Position numbers and translations under genes: made by a program | From: a virus | Virus record (IMG/VR): IMGVR_UViG_3300032202_000029 | Span: 1 to 45,524 of that record | Direction: 5' to 3' (one strand) | Length of the DNA: 45,524 bases | The notes under the pieces: model-generated | The model's database searches: none | What the model was told of the DNA's origin: nothing | What the model saw: the letters and a program-made list of their open reading frames with translations, nothing else | Shown here: positions 38,917 through 45,524 of the stretch, piece by piece | How positions within the stretch are numbered: the first letter of the stretch is position 1 | Layout of the letters: every line of letters begins with the position of its first letter

Positions 38917-39299
38917 TGAACCGTCACTTCTTCAATACGATTGCGTTCGACGAGGAACACACCGATTGACGTCATCCAACGGTTAACATCTGTTTCCAAC
39001 AGCGGAAGATCCTTCATGTAAACGTGACTGTACCATACTGCCTGTCTGAACGTGGCGCCGAATGTTTCTCTACCGAGAGAGTCTCGCGTAATCTCGATGA
39101 GGGTGCGTCTAATTTCAAACACATCGCCCGGTTTTAGATGTTCTATTGCGGCGTTTCGAAGGTGATCAAACACTTCCTCTTCATTGCTGAATGGCGTAGA
39201 CGATCGGCTGAACCACTCTTCGCTATAGGCAACAGCCCCGCCCTTCTCACTTCTATGAAGCGGTGTGATCGTGCGCTGTCGACGTGGCTTTGACGTCAT
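38913..39299 (-). CDS. Hypothetical protein (128 aa)
   Basis: GAGGAAGACA lies before ATG 39299, inside the end of the upstream gene (47-base overlap). The N-terminus is basic (TSKPRRQRTITPLHRSEKGG); the rest is strand-rich (FEIRRTLIEITRDSLGRETF, FGATFRQAVWYSHVYMKDLP). It is coupled to the polymerase by a four-base overlap. Family not recognised. Confidence 0.6.
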   Translation of the reverse strand: MTSKPRRQRTITPLHRSEKGGAVAYSEEWFSRSSTPFSNEEEVFDHLRNAAIEHLKPGDVFEIRRTLIEITRDSLGRETFGATFRQAVWYSHVYMKDLPLLETDVNRWMTSIGVFLVERNRIEEVTVH

Positions 39300-39546
39300 T
39301 GTCTTCCTCGTTTACAGGTGGTAATCGACGAATAGCACGGCATGGTTCACCGTCGATGCTGATATGACCGTTCTCGATCATCTGTTGATATACGCGAGAG
39401 ATGATCTCCGACGTCAGCTTGCCTGGAGAATCATACGTAAACAGTTGTGTGTCGCGTATCGTTTCCAGTTTGGTCAGAGTTTTTTCGTTGAGCCGGACAG
39501 AATGTGTCGTATACTCTCGTCCATCAGGAGTCTCTTTGACATGCAT
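39253..39546 (-). CDS. Possible small DNA-binding protein (97 aa)
   Basis: GAGGTG sits 7 bases before ATG. The segment THSVRLNEKTLTKLETIRDT followed by SPGKLTSEIISRVYQQMIEN has a strand-helix-helix order like ribbon-helix-helix proteins, although the turn is longer than usual. The C-terminus is acidic and probably disordered. It may be a regulator of the polymerase gene pair that it overlaps. Confidence 0.5.
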   Translation of the reverse strand: MHVKETPDGREYTTHSVRLNEKTLTKLETIRDTQLFTYDSPGKLTSEIISRVYQQMIENGHISIDGEPCRAIRRLPPVNEEDNDVKATSTAHDHTAS

Positions 39547-39567
39547 GTTGTCACCTCGTTGGAACGT

Positions 39568-40098
39568 TTATACCATACGTAAGATCCGTCCCCATTGTTC
39601 GAAGTAGACGCTGAATTTCGCCGGACGATGGCCAAAGTAGGTCAGCATCGATCCTTGCATGTTTCCTTTCACTGGTTGCATGGTGGCCGGATCGACGAAT
39701 GATATTCGCCGAGAGAAGAACAGCACCCTCGGCGCCTCCAGTAAGCTGTACGCCCACGTATCGCCATGAGGTGTCGGTGTCAATAGGAAAATTTCCCCTC
39801 TGAACGTGGCATACTCTCCCCATGTCTTGTCAACCCATTGACCGGTTTCGCTGAATGGGGGGTTGCACCAGGTTACTTCAGCATCCCAATCATTCCACAG
39901 CCCGTTTTTTGTTTCTTCCTTGACGTATATCTCTGGCGCCTGAATGTAATGTTGGTTGGCAGTAACAGACGTGGCGGGGTCGAGGTCAATCTTTCCGGCA
40001 AACGCTTTCACCCCGGCAATCAACCACTCTGGCGTCATCCACTCGTCCTTCGGTGTCGCTGCGATCGCGGGTTGTAACACGTTGTCATTCATGAACAT
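39568..40098 (-). CDS. Phage N6-adenine DNA methyltransferase (Dam type)
   Basis: A 176-residue enzyme from ATG 40098 (ATG 40092 possible). KDEWMTPEWLIAGVKAFAG and IDLDPATSVTANQHY are the hallmark opening of the phage Dam family, and WCNPPFSETGQWVDK contains the catalytic NPPF. It methylates adenine, probably in GATC, using S-adenosylmethionine, and is not accompanied by a restriction gene. It may protect phage DNA or steer replication initiation. GATC and CGATCG look very frequent in this genome; I have not counted them. Confidence 0.9.
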   Translation of the reverse strand: MFMNDNVLQPAIAATPKDEWMTPEWLIAGVKAFAGKIDLDPATSVTANQHYIQAPEIYVKEETKNGLWNDWDAEVTWCNPPFSETGQWVDKTWGEYATFRGEIFLLTPTPHGDTWAYSLLEAPRVLFFSRRISFVDPATMQPVKGNMQGSMLTYFGHRPAKFSVYFEQWGRILRMV

Positions 40099-40294
40099 GT
40101 TTCCAGGTATTGTATCGAACAGCATCCCAAACAGTTCCGTGCGGCACGTCGATTAGGCGAGATAAGCACCTGATGCAGAATCCACGTCGATGCATTCGCC
40201 TTAGCCATCGCACCCTACGCTCGATTAGGCGTGCATTATGATGCGCCTCGCCAACCGGCATGCCGAACACGGACCGTTTGATTTTTCGCTTCAC
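40085..40294 (-). CDS. Small HTH protein (69 aa)
   Basis: GTG 40294 or ATG 40261 starts it; neither has a clear ribosome site. GEAHHNARLIERRVRWLRRM, then FCIRCLSRLIDVPHGTVWDA and YNTWKHVHE match a common phage HTH protein pattern ending in a conserved 'TW-H' element. It is very basic and likely binds DNA. It overlaps the methylase gene by 14 bases. Confidence 0.65.
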   Translation of the reverse strand: MKRKIKRSVFGMPVGEAHHNARLIERRVRWLRRMHRRGFCIRCLSRLIDVPHGTVWDAVRYNTWKHVHE

Positions 40295-40303
40295 GAGAAT
40301 CGT

Positions 40304-41125
40304 CTAGCTTGCCCCTGGCACCGGGCCGAATGGGCTCGGCGGAAACTCTGCTGGGTCGACCACGACATCTCCACCGCTGCCGTCATTCGGCATTGGCGGG
40401 ACCGGTCCAGGAACGGTGCCGGGCATTGGCGTGACGACGGCCGTAGGCGGCACAGGCGGCACGTGTGTCGGTGGTTGTGCCGGCGGCGCCGGTGGAGCCG
40501 TTTCACTTTGCGCCGGCAACTGTCCACCTCCCTGCTTGAGCAGACCGACGAGATCGGCTTCGCCGCCCTTCGCCTCACGCCGAAGCAGATCCTTCTGCGC
40601 CTTGACGAGATAGTCCTCTTCGACCTCTTCCTTCGCTTCGATGGTCATGTTCTTCCAGCTCGCCTGACACGTCGCGATCATCTGGTCTTCGGTGTAGGCT
40701 TGGCGGAGTTGCTCATCACGGATACGAATGGCACGTGCCCAGGCGATGACCGTACGTCCGATCCGTCCTGCGCCACCTCCGGCCGCACGTCCTCGCGTCG
40801 GCCATTTCCCGGCGAACATCTCGGCCGCCGTCGCTTTGGCATCACGACTCGATTCCAACCGTCGCTGAATGCCGTACATCAACCCGATCGTCTTCAGATA
40901 CGGCGACAGGTTCGATTCGTGCGTGACATTGCCGAGTTCGTCGGTCAGTGTTTTCAGGATGAATTGACACTGTGTGTTGTCGTCGAACATGCACGTCAAC
41001 ACTCCATTGTCGGTGTCGAATGTCTTGTCGACGAGCTTCTTTCCGGTAGGGGTTTCGGGTGGGGTAGTGGATTGTGCCCGCCCCCGCCCTGTCTTCTTCT
41101 TTGCCGCTACTTTCTTTCTTGCCAT
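40304..41125 (-). CDS. Hypothetical replication-block protein with Pro-rich tail (273 aa)
   Basis: GAGGTG precedes ATG 41125. Basic start (ARKKVAAKKKTGRGRAQ), then a folded part with LTCMFDDNTQCQFILKTLTD and LKTIGLMYGIQRRLES, a helical middle (AKATAAEMFAGKWPTRGRAA, EDQMIATCQASWKNMTIEAK) and about 70 Pro/Val-rich residues at the end. The bipartite design recalls DNA-binding accessory proteins, but I do not recognise the family. A plus-directed terminator sits just upstream. Confidence 0.6.
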   Translation of the reverse strand: MARKKVAAKKKTGRGRAQSTTPPETPTGKKLVDKTFDTDNGVLTCMFDDNTQCQFILKTLTDELGNVTHESNLSPYLKTIGLMYGIQRRLESSRDAKATAAEMFAGKWPTRGRAAGGGAGRIGRTVIAWARAIRIRDEQLRQAYTEDQMIATCQASWKNMTIEAKEEVEEDYLVKAQKDLLRREAKGGEADLVGLLKQGGGQLPAQSETAPPAPPAQPPTHVPPVPPTAVVTPMPGTVPGPVPPMPNDGSGGDVVVDPAEFPPSPFGPVPGAS

Positions 41126-41191
41126 AGTCGTTCACCTCATCTAGAATTGTGATTGCAGCGGGAGTCTCCTCCCATATGAGCGTGAGCCTTT

Positions 41192-41223
41192 AGGCCGGTC
41201 ATCCCCGATCGGCCTTTTCTTTG
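41192..41223 (+). terminator. Terminator facing against the minus operon
   Basis: AGGCCGGTC (41192-41200) pairs with GATCGGCCT (41207-41215) with one G-U pair, loop ATCCCC, followed by TTTTCTTTG on the plus strand. It is between two minus-strand genes and has no plus gene upstream, so it would stop antisense transcription rather than the operon. Confidence 0.6.
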
Positions 41224-41233
41224 TCAGTCGTCA

Positions 41234-41992
41234 TCAAGCGCCGGTATTGCCACCGGGAAATCCAGGCATGTTGGTGCCTGGGATCGGGGTGAAGGGCGTG
41301 GCGGGTGGTGTACCTGCGACAGGTGCGGCGGGTGCCGCCGGTGCCACTGGCGCTGATGGTACTGGCGCTGGGTGTGCCGGTGTTACGGCTCCTGTCGTTG
41401 CGGCGAATGGTGGCATACCCACAGGGGTAACATTCGGTGGCGGTGTAGATGGTGCCATCGATGGAACAGGCGGTGTAGGAGCCATGGCCGGGGTAGATGG
41501 GTACGCCGCACCGGGTGGTATGGAATACGCCGGCGGACCACCCGCAGGTGCGGCTGGAACCGCTCCAGTTCCGCCTGGCGCAGAGACCGGACCTAACGTC
41601 GTCGCATTGGTAAACTGGCCCGACTGTTCGTACCGTGCCATCACCCGTTGGTTCATCAACATCGCGGGCGCCCACTGCTGGCCTTCGACATTCTGACCGA
41701 GGATCGTGCGCAACCGACCGAGTTGCACATTCTTGCCTGGGCTAAAATCGATGTCGTTGCCATCCGGTGTCAGGTCAAGCCAGAACGTTTTCCTTGCCGG
41801 TGGCTTGTCAACATGTGCGTCAGCGCGTAACTGTATCTCCAGCACGGGGCGCTGTTGCTGTCCGGCCAGGCGGAACTCCCATCCGACAATCGTCGATGGA
41901 CCTTCGAACCCGTTCGGAATAGCCTCGTACTCGGTGCTGTTGGCGTGTGTCCACACGCGCTGCGACCATGCTTGCGGATCAAATCCGTTCAT
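41234..41992 (-). CDS. DUF669/SSB-like protein with Pro/Ala-rich tail (252 aa)
   Basis: The first 120 residues, beginning MNGFDPQAWSQRVWTHANST, look like a single-strand-DNA-binding or DUF669-type beta fold (TIVGWEFRLAGQQQRPVLEI, FWLDLTPDGNDIDF, LRTILGQ). The last 120 are Pro/Ala/Gly-rich and disordered. It follows the AAA_24 ATPase, the usual pairing of Sak4-like recombinases with an SSB-like partner. No clear acidic tip is present. Family call is moderate; partner role is inferred. Confidence 0.55.
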   Translation of the reverse strand: MNGFDPQAWSQRVWTHANSTEYEAIPNGFEGPSTIVGWEFRLAGQQQRPVLEIQLRADAHVDKPPARKTFWLDLTPDGNDIDFSPGKNVQLGRLRTILGQNVEGQQWAPAMLMNQRVMARYEQSGQFTNATTLGPVSAPGGTGAVPAAPAGGPPAYSIPPGAAYPSTPAMAPTPPVPSMAPSTPPPNVTPVGMPPFAATTGAVTPAHPAPVPSAPVAPAAPAAPVAGTPPATPFTPIPGTNMPGFPGGNTGA

Positions 41993-42009
41993 GATGTCGT
42001 ACCTTTAGG

Positions 42010-42927
42010 TTAGATTGGGGGAATGGTCGCAGCCGAATTCGGTGGCTGGACGTTCGTTGGCGCCGATGGGGCGCCGGGTTGCTGTTGCGCAGAGAGATCG
42101 ACTGTGGTGTGTTGTGCTCGCTGCCACCAATTGGTCAACAACGGGCGGAAATCCTGCGGTAGCCCATCGGAGATGGGCAGGTTTCTTCCCTTCACATCGG
42201 CATCAATCGACGCAGTCGACCACGTAAATTCGACACCCGTCTTCACCGCCCGCACGACATCGTTGAACATCCGTGCCCAATCGGCAACGTTGGCCTGCCC
42301 AACCACGTGCGGAAACTTTTTCGTTTCGCCCGTTGCCTTCGTGTACGCAATACGCAAGTGGCCGAGAAGGACATACGTACACCACGTATTGACGGGGAGG
42401 TATTCGCCAAACAACGTCAGTTCCGATTGCATCACCAACCCGATCTGTTTGTTGGTGGTATTGATTTGTCCGCCGAGAAGATACCGTTCGGCCGCCTTGT
42501 TGATGCCGGACAATCCGTCGATGGCCAGCGCCCGATCGAACCCCCAAGTCGTGACGTCGCCCATCTCTTTGCCGCAGCGATCACAAGTTGGATTCTTCAG
42601 TGCGGAGAGCAGGTGCAACCACGGTGCGGCGAGCGAATCGCGATCGGCACCATTGATCGGCACCGACGTTTGACTTTTCCCGGTGAGAATGTCCCACGGC
42701 GTCGATGCCAACGTTCGTGCCTGCGCGATCATCTGGTCGAGAGTTTCGGTGATTGGCCGAATGAATTGGTAGTGCATGTACGGACAGGGCACGTCGGCAA
42801 CGATTTCCATGGCCGGTTCGAGGAAAATGACGAACGTTTCGAGATTGGCCATCGACAACGTTCTCAACGACGTTGTTTTACCGCTGCCGGGCTCGCCGAG
42901 TAGGAGGACGCTAGGGGCTGGTATCAT
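42010..42927 (-). CDS. AAA_24 / Sak4-like recombination ATPase
   Basis: 305 residues from ATG 42927, which overlaps the previous stop (ATGA) and has GGAG upstream; the frame is open further upstream but other genes lie there. Walker A is GEPGSGKT at 11-18, and Walker B is in ALAIDGLSGINKAAE. A CDRCGKEMGD insert just before it could bind zinc. The RecA-like AAA_24 group includes phage single-strand annealing/strand-exchange proteins of the Sak4 type. The C-terminal 40 residues are Pro/Ala/Gln-rich. It probably works with the SSB-like protein and the nuclease at 43321. Confidence 0.75.
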   Translation of the reverse strand: MIPAPSVLLLGEPGSGKTTSLRTLSMANLETFVIFLEPAMEIVADVPCPYMHYQFIRPITETLDQMIAQARTLASTPWDILTGKSQTSVPINGADRDSLAAPWLHLLSALKNPTCDRCGKEMGDVTTWGFDRALAIDGLSGINKAAERYLLGGQINTTNKQIGLVMQSELTLFGEYLPVNTWCTYVLLGHLRIAYTKATGETKKFPHVVGQANVADWARMFNDVVRAVKTGVEFTWSTASIDADVKGRNLPISDGLPQDFRPLLTNWWQRAQHTTVDLSAQQQPGAPSAPTNVQPPNSAATIPPI

Positions 42928-43148
42928 TGCGGTGGCTCCGGTAAGCCGAGTTTGGCGAATGCTTCTTTGTTGTGCTTGAGACGCAGGCGCAACTTTTGCA
43001 TGTCGGTTGGGTGGTAATGACCGTTCTCCAACGCGTCGGCGAGGAATTCGATATCGTTCAGCATCAGCCGGACAGTTTGGAGAAGCCATGTGTCAATAGC
43101 ATGTCTGCCCACCTGTTCAGTCGGTGGTGGGATCGTTTGCTCAGTCAT
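42924..43148 (-). CDS. Hypothetical helical protein (74 aa)
   Basis: ATG 43148 overlaps the upstream stop as ATGA. The protein is helical with LLQTVRLMLNDIEFLADALE and KLRLRLKHNKEAFAKLGLPE. It sits between nuclease and ATPase genes and is translated with them. Not recognised. Confidence 0.6.
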   Translation of the reverse strand: MTEQTIPPPTEQVGRHAIDTWLLQTVRLMLNDIEFLADALENGHYHPTDMQKLRLRLKHNKEAFAKLGLPEPPQ

Positions 43149-43324
43149 CCAAATTCTACCTTCTGCGTGATAGCGTTCAACCATGCCGCTTGCTTGTCGA
43201 TCAGTAATTTATCACTGTAGTTGTCGACGAGATCGTTGATGAAGTCGTATTCACGTTCCGTCAGCTTGTGGACGGAATCATCTTCGAGACAATGGGCGCA
43301 TTGTTTGTCTTGAAACGTGTTCAC
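43145..43324 (-). CDS. Hypothetical CxxC protein (59 aa)
   Basis: GTG 43324 overlaps the nuclease stop (GTGA) and has GGAG about 8 bases upstream, so it is preferred to the ATG at 43348. The protein has DKQCAHCLEDDSVHKLTERE near the start and a helical remainder. The CxxC plus His could bind zinc. Unknown function. Confidence 0.6.
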   Translation of the reverse strand: MNTFQDKQCAHCLEDDSVHKLTEREYDFINDLVDNYSDKLLIDKQAAWLNAITQKVEFG

Positions 43325-44292
43325 CCTCGTTGCTCCAACGGGTCCCATCGATCCACATGATAATCTGTGTCGATGAACGCCATCGGGTCATTCGCCAAGC
43401 ATAACTTCATGTACTCACACGGCCGGTTGAACGCTGTGCATCCGTCGGCGAAATCCCACTTCCACAACCCTGTCTTCCAGCAATTCACCATCTCGACAAC
43501 GGTGATTTTCAGCATGCGCAACCAGCGATCAATCTGCATGTCCGTAGGTAACACCATCGTCTCGACTAGCTCGATACGATCGGATAACGGCGCCACGCCG
43601 CGAATGACAATTCCCTTCACTGGCACGCCAAGCTGGCGCAAGCCCCAGGTATAGCCGAGGAATTGGTTTCGCAACCGGAACTTGTCATGCCAAGACGAAT
43701 CGATTGACGTTCCCGACGACTTATCGTCAAACCCCATCTTCCATCCTGTGGGGAACATCTCAACGACCATGTCCGCTCGAATGGCGTAGTACAGCCGTCG
43801 ACCAGTTACTGGATGAACTGGAACATCCGGAATGGGTATAGGATGTACGATCTCGATCGCTGGTGCACCTGTTGCCGTACGAATGGGTCGGGCTGGTTCG
43901 ATGCCTAACGGCCACTTCTCCAGGTATAGCGCCAACGACGAAACACATGCCTCCAACGACTTGTTCCGCTCAGTCCATTTTCCTTCCTCGATGCGGACTG
44001 GCCAATCGCCCCACTCGGTGAATATAGCGCGTACGCCATCGGCGAGACATTGATGCGGTTGTTTTTGATGGAGATAGAATGCTCGCCGAGCGATCTCCAG
44101 CCCCTTGGCCAAACATCCGCCAAAGTGCAGATGGATGTTAGGTGCTTTCGGTCGATAGCCGAGCACATGCTCGATCATCATTTTGTATTGACAGAGACGG
44201 AAATGGCTGACGATTGTGGCGTCGAGGACGTGAGGGAAGACCGGTTGGATGGCTGACGTTGGCCGTGGTTGCGCTGTCATTGGCCTGGCCAT
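43321..44292 (-). CDS. PD-(D/E)XK exonuclease with Cas4-like iron-sulphur cysteines
   Basis: 323 residues from ATG 44292 after GAGGGA. The nuclease core has D174 (AIRADMVVE) and D189-D190-K191 (GFDDKSSG), then QFLGYTWGLRQLG as motif IV. Cys 34 (FRLCQYKM) and Cys 285, 292 and 298 (GCTAFNRPCEYMKLC) form the N-/C-terminal four-cysteine set that holds an iron-sulphur cluster in Cas4/RecB-like nucleases. It should resect DNA for the neighbouring recombinase ATPase. No CRISPR array is present, so it is not an adaptation Cas4. Confidence 0.8.
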   Translation of the reverse strand: MARPMTAQPRPTSAIQPVFPHVLDATIVSHFRLCQYKMMIEHVLGYRPKAPNIHLHFGGCLAKGLEIARRAFYLHQKQPHQCLADGVRAIFTEWGDWPVRIEEGKWTERNKSLEACVSSLALYLEKWPLGIEPARPIRTATGAPAIEIVHPIPIPDVPVHPVTGRRLYYAIRADMVVEMFPTGWKMGFDDKSSGTSIDSSWHDKFRLRNQFLGYTWGLRQLGVPVKGIVIRGVAPLSDRIELVETMVLPTDMQIDRWLRMLKITVVEMVNCWKTGLWKWDFADGCTAFNRPCEYMKLCLANDPMAFIDTDYHVDRWDPLEQRG

Positions 44293-44336
44293 GGTTGTCC
44301 CTCGTCGTCAATCATCTGTACTTGCCAACCGTGCAT
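44277..44336 (-). CDS. Possible 19-residue frame (remnant of a zinc-ribbon gene)
   Basis: ATG 44336 opens MHGWQVQMIDDEGQPWPGQ, overlapping the second ATG of the nuclease gene as ATGA. Upstream in the same frame, with no start codon, lie codons for CARC, so the whole looks like a zinc-ribbon miniprotein that lost its start or uses an unusual one. Confidence 0.25.
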   Translation of the reverse strand: MHGWQVQMIDDEGQPWPGQ

Positions 44337-44364
44337 TAGGCATCGTGCGCAGGCGCGGCGCCGG

Positions 44365-44643
44365 TCACGGTTCGATGTACCGATCGTCCGCCCGCTCGGC
44401 CGACTGGAGGAACCTTTCGCCTTCCGACGTCAGTATGCCGTCCTTCATCAACAAGGTGTAGTCCGTCACGTTCGGCGATTCGTTCATGTCGTCATGATGA
44501 TGCGCCCAAAACACGGCATATAGCTCGGCCGGTACCATTGGGTTGACGTAGGAGTAAATCGCCACGCATGGCGGATCGCCAGGATAAACACCCTCGTTCT
44601 CCAGCATGGTGCGGATGATGTCGGGGTTGTTGATGGTGCTCAT
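44365..44643 (-). CDS. Hypothetical protein (92 aa)
   Basis: It starts in the previous stop (TAATG). The sequence has PPCVAIYSYVNPMVPAELYA and HHHDDMNESPNVTDYTLLMK, ending with a helical ILTSEGERFLQSAE. Histidine-rich middle; no family recognised. Confidence 0.6.
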   Translation of the reverse strand: MSTINNPDIIRTMLENEGVYPGDPPCVAIYSYVNPMVPAELYAVFWAHHHDDMNESPNVTDYTLLMKDGILTSEGERFLQSAERADDRYIEP

Positions 44644-44963
44644 TATCGTTGCCGCCGTCGCCTGTCGATGGTTCGTTGTATCTGATCGAGAATGGCGAGG
44701 TGATCGTTTCGCTTGCGAAACACCAACACGTTACGATCATCCCCCTCCAACCGAATGAGCAAATCCCACCATCCTTCGTACCGTGGATCGTCGACCGGGC
44801 ACAGCCGTCTAGCGACATAGAATTGCTCGCGTAGAGCAATTGCGGCCGACTCGTCGTCGCAGGGCGGATCGTTGAGCGCCAACGGCGGGCTTGCCGTCGC
44901 TGCATCCCACGTCGCGATCAGTCGTCCGTCGACCTTGTCAAATGAATCAGGCGGGGTTGGCAC
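44643..44963 (-). CDS. Hypothetical protein (106 aa)
   Basis: GTG 44963 lies in the end of the upstream gene (17-base overlap). The protein contains WDLLIRLEGDDRNVLVFRKR and a very basic end TIDRRRRQR. It may bind nucleic acid. Not recognised. Confidence 0.55.
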   Translation of the reverse strand: MPTPPDSFDKVDGRLIATWDAATASPPLALNDPPCDDESAAIALREQFYVARRLCPVDDPRYEGWWDLLIRLEGDDRNVLVFRKRNDHLAILDQIQRTIDRRRRQR

Positions 44964-45348
44964 TTGTTACCGATTCCGATAGTTTCCTCGTCGTCGACTC
45001 GCCGAGAATGTACTCAACGTCAATGACTTCGCGGGCGGCGAATCCGTGCCACCCAACCTTGTACAAGTAATTATGCGCGATCTGCATCGTGCGTAGGCTA
45101 CTGCGCCATCGTAACTGGTCGCACTGACCTTCGAGATCGTCACCTCCGTCAATCTGGCATAGCACGATCACCGGCCTATCTGTTCGCTGGTCGTATCCTG
45201 CCCGATCGAGCAACCATCGTTCCTTTGGATTGTCGCCCATCATTCGCACCGCCATGGCCGGAATGAACGTCGCACGATCACGTATCTCGATGATCTTGAC
45301 GTCAAGGCTGTTGTACAGGCCGAGATCGATAGTTTCGTCGTCGATCAT
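44947..45348 (-). CDS. Hypothetical protein (133 aa)
   Basis: ATG 45348 shares a base with the upstream stop (TAATG). Strand-rich (IDLGLYNSLDVKIIEIRDRA, TDRPVIVLCQIDGGDDLEGQ) with a helical segment SLRTMQIAHNYLYKVG. It looks like a compact alpha/beta protein; family not recognised. Confidence 0.6.
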   Translation of the reverse strand: MIDDETIDLGLYNSLDVKIIEIRDRATFIPAMAVRMMGDNPKERWLLDRAGYDQRTDRPVIVLCQIDGGDDLEGQCDQLRWRSSLRTMQIAHNYLYKVGWHGFAAREVIDVEYILGESTTRKLSESVTSANPA

Positions 45349-45524
45349 TACCCGTCCCCCATTGGCGGAAACGGCGTACCTCGCTCGACGTTTGGCAGAT
45401 ATTTCCGCATCAACCCGACAAGGTCGTGTTCCTTACGTATCCCCTTTGCCGCCGCTTTCTGTATCGCCTCACGCCGTATCGCTACACCACGTTCGGTTAC
45501 GGCAAGCATTTCCGCATCGGTCAA
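45348..45524 (-). CDS. Hypothetical protein, 3' part (continues from the left end)
   Basis: The C-terminal part of the 84-residue protein that starts at 133. The visible end is RKEHDLVGLMRKYLPNVERG and then a Pro-rich tip. Positions 45470-45524 repeat 1-55, so those codons must be counted once. Confidence 0.75.
   Translation of the reverse strand: MTDAEMLAVTERGVAIRREAIQKAAAKGIRKEHDLVGLMRKYLPNVERGTPFPPMGDG
45470..45524. repeat. Terminal direct repeat, right copy (contig overlap)
   Basis: Identical to positions 1-55; see the left copy. It marks the circular join. Confidence 0.95.

Noticed and set aside
40238-41152. 304-codon plus-strand frame opposite the 273-residue protein and HTH gene
   Set aside because: Composition is arginine- and cysteine-rich in the way of antisense frames, while the minus frames have ribosome sites and operon spacing.
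43321-44292. CRISPR-associated Cas4 with a CRISPR array
   Set aside because: The cysteine and nuclease motifs are Cas4-like, but I saw no repeat-spacer array and no other cas gene; the neighbours are recombination genes.
45470-45524. Physical direct terminal repeat of the packaged phage genome
   Set aside because: It is short for a podovirus terminal repeat and exactly equal to a common assembly word length; it also lies in the middle of a gene.

Overview
The window is a complete or nearly complete genome of a tailed, double-stranded DNA phage. The last 55 bases repeat the first 55, so the contig closes into a circle of 45,469 unique bases, and one minus-strand gene runs through the join. 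The virion genes are a large terminase, a portal, a proline-rich scaffold-like protein, an N4-gp56-like coat protein, a tail-stabilisation-type protein and three large late proteins resembling ejection proteins. I see no tail-tube, sheath or tape-measure gene, so a short-tailed podovirus infecting a Gram-negative (pseudomonadotal) host is the best reading. A lipobox protein fits a host with two membranes. The host genus cannot be read from the sequence. No integrase or lysogeny repressor was recognised.

Layout. (1) About 0.1 kb back through the join to 35.9 kb, minus strand: a replication and recombination block. It holds a PD-(D/E)XK nuclease with Cas4-like cysteines, an AAA ATPase of the Sak4/AAA_24 type, a DUF669/SSB-like protein with a proline-rich tail, a small HTH protein, a Dam-type methylase, and a family A DNA polymerase fused to an N-terminal uracil-DNA-glycosylase-like domain. 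The genes are packed with 1-4 base overlaps. A strong promoter with a palindrome in its spacer sits at 260-288. (2) 0.4-2.0 kb, plus strand: a RepA-like hexameric helicase, an AT-rich island, a ribbon-helix-helix protein and a 3.5-copy iteron array, together a candidate replication origin. (3) 2.0-4.7 kb, minus strand: small early genes and a DUF932 protein, preceded by a 23-base near-perfect palindrome. (4) 5.0-12.9 kb, plus strand: an accessory block with an HTH protein, a possible small-terminase-like protein, tRNA-Ile(GAU), tRNA-Glu(UUC), a degenerate tRNA-like element, a vWA protein, zinc-ribbon miniproteins and a membrane-anchored beta-helix protein. (5) 12.9-14.6 kb, minus strand: one beta-helix tailspike gene facing against its surroundings. 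(6) 14.7-35.9 kb, plus strand: the packaging and virion block, including a LamG protein with 21 repeats, with one clear terminator at 28.1 kb. The late plus block and the minus replication block converge with two bases between them at 35.9 kb.

How it works together (inference). The helicase opens the origin next to the iterons. The fused polymerase copies DNA with the Sak4-like/SSB-like/nuclease set supplying recombination. The methylase marks the DNA. The late block packages DNA into a podovirus particle whose tailspike and LamG-repeat protein probably bind the host surface. No endolysin was recognised, and no small terminase is next to the large one.
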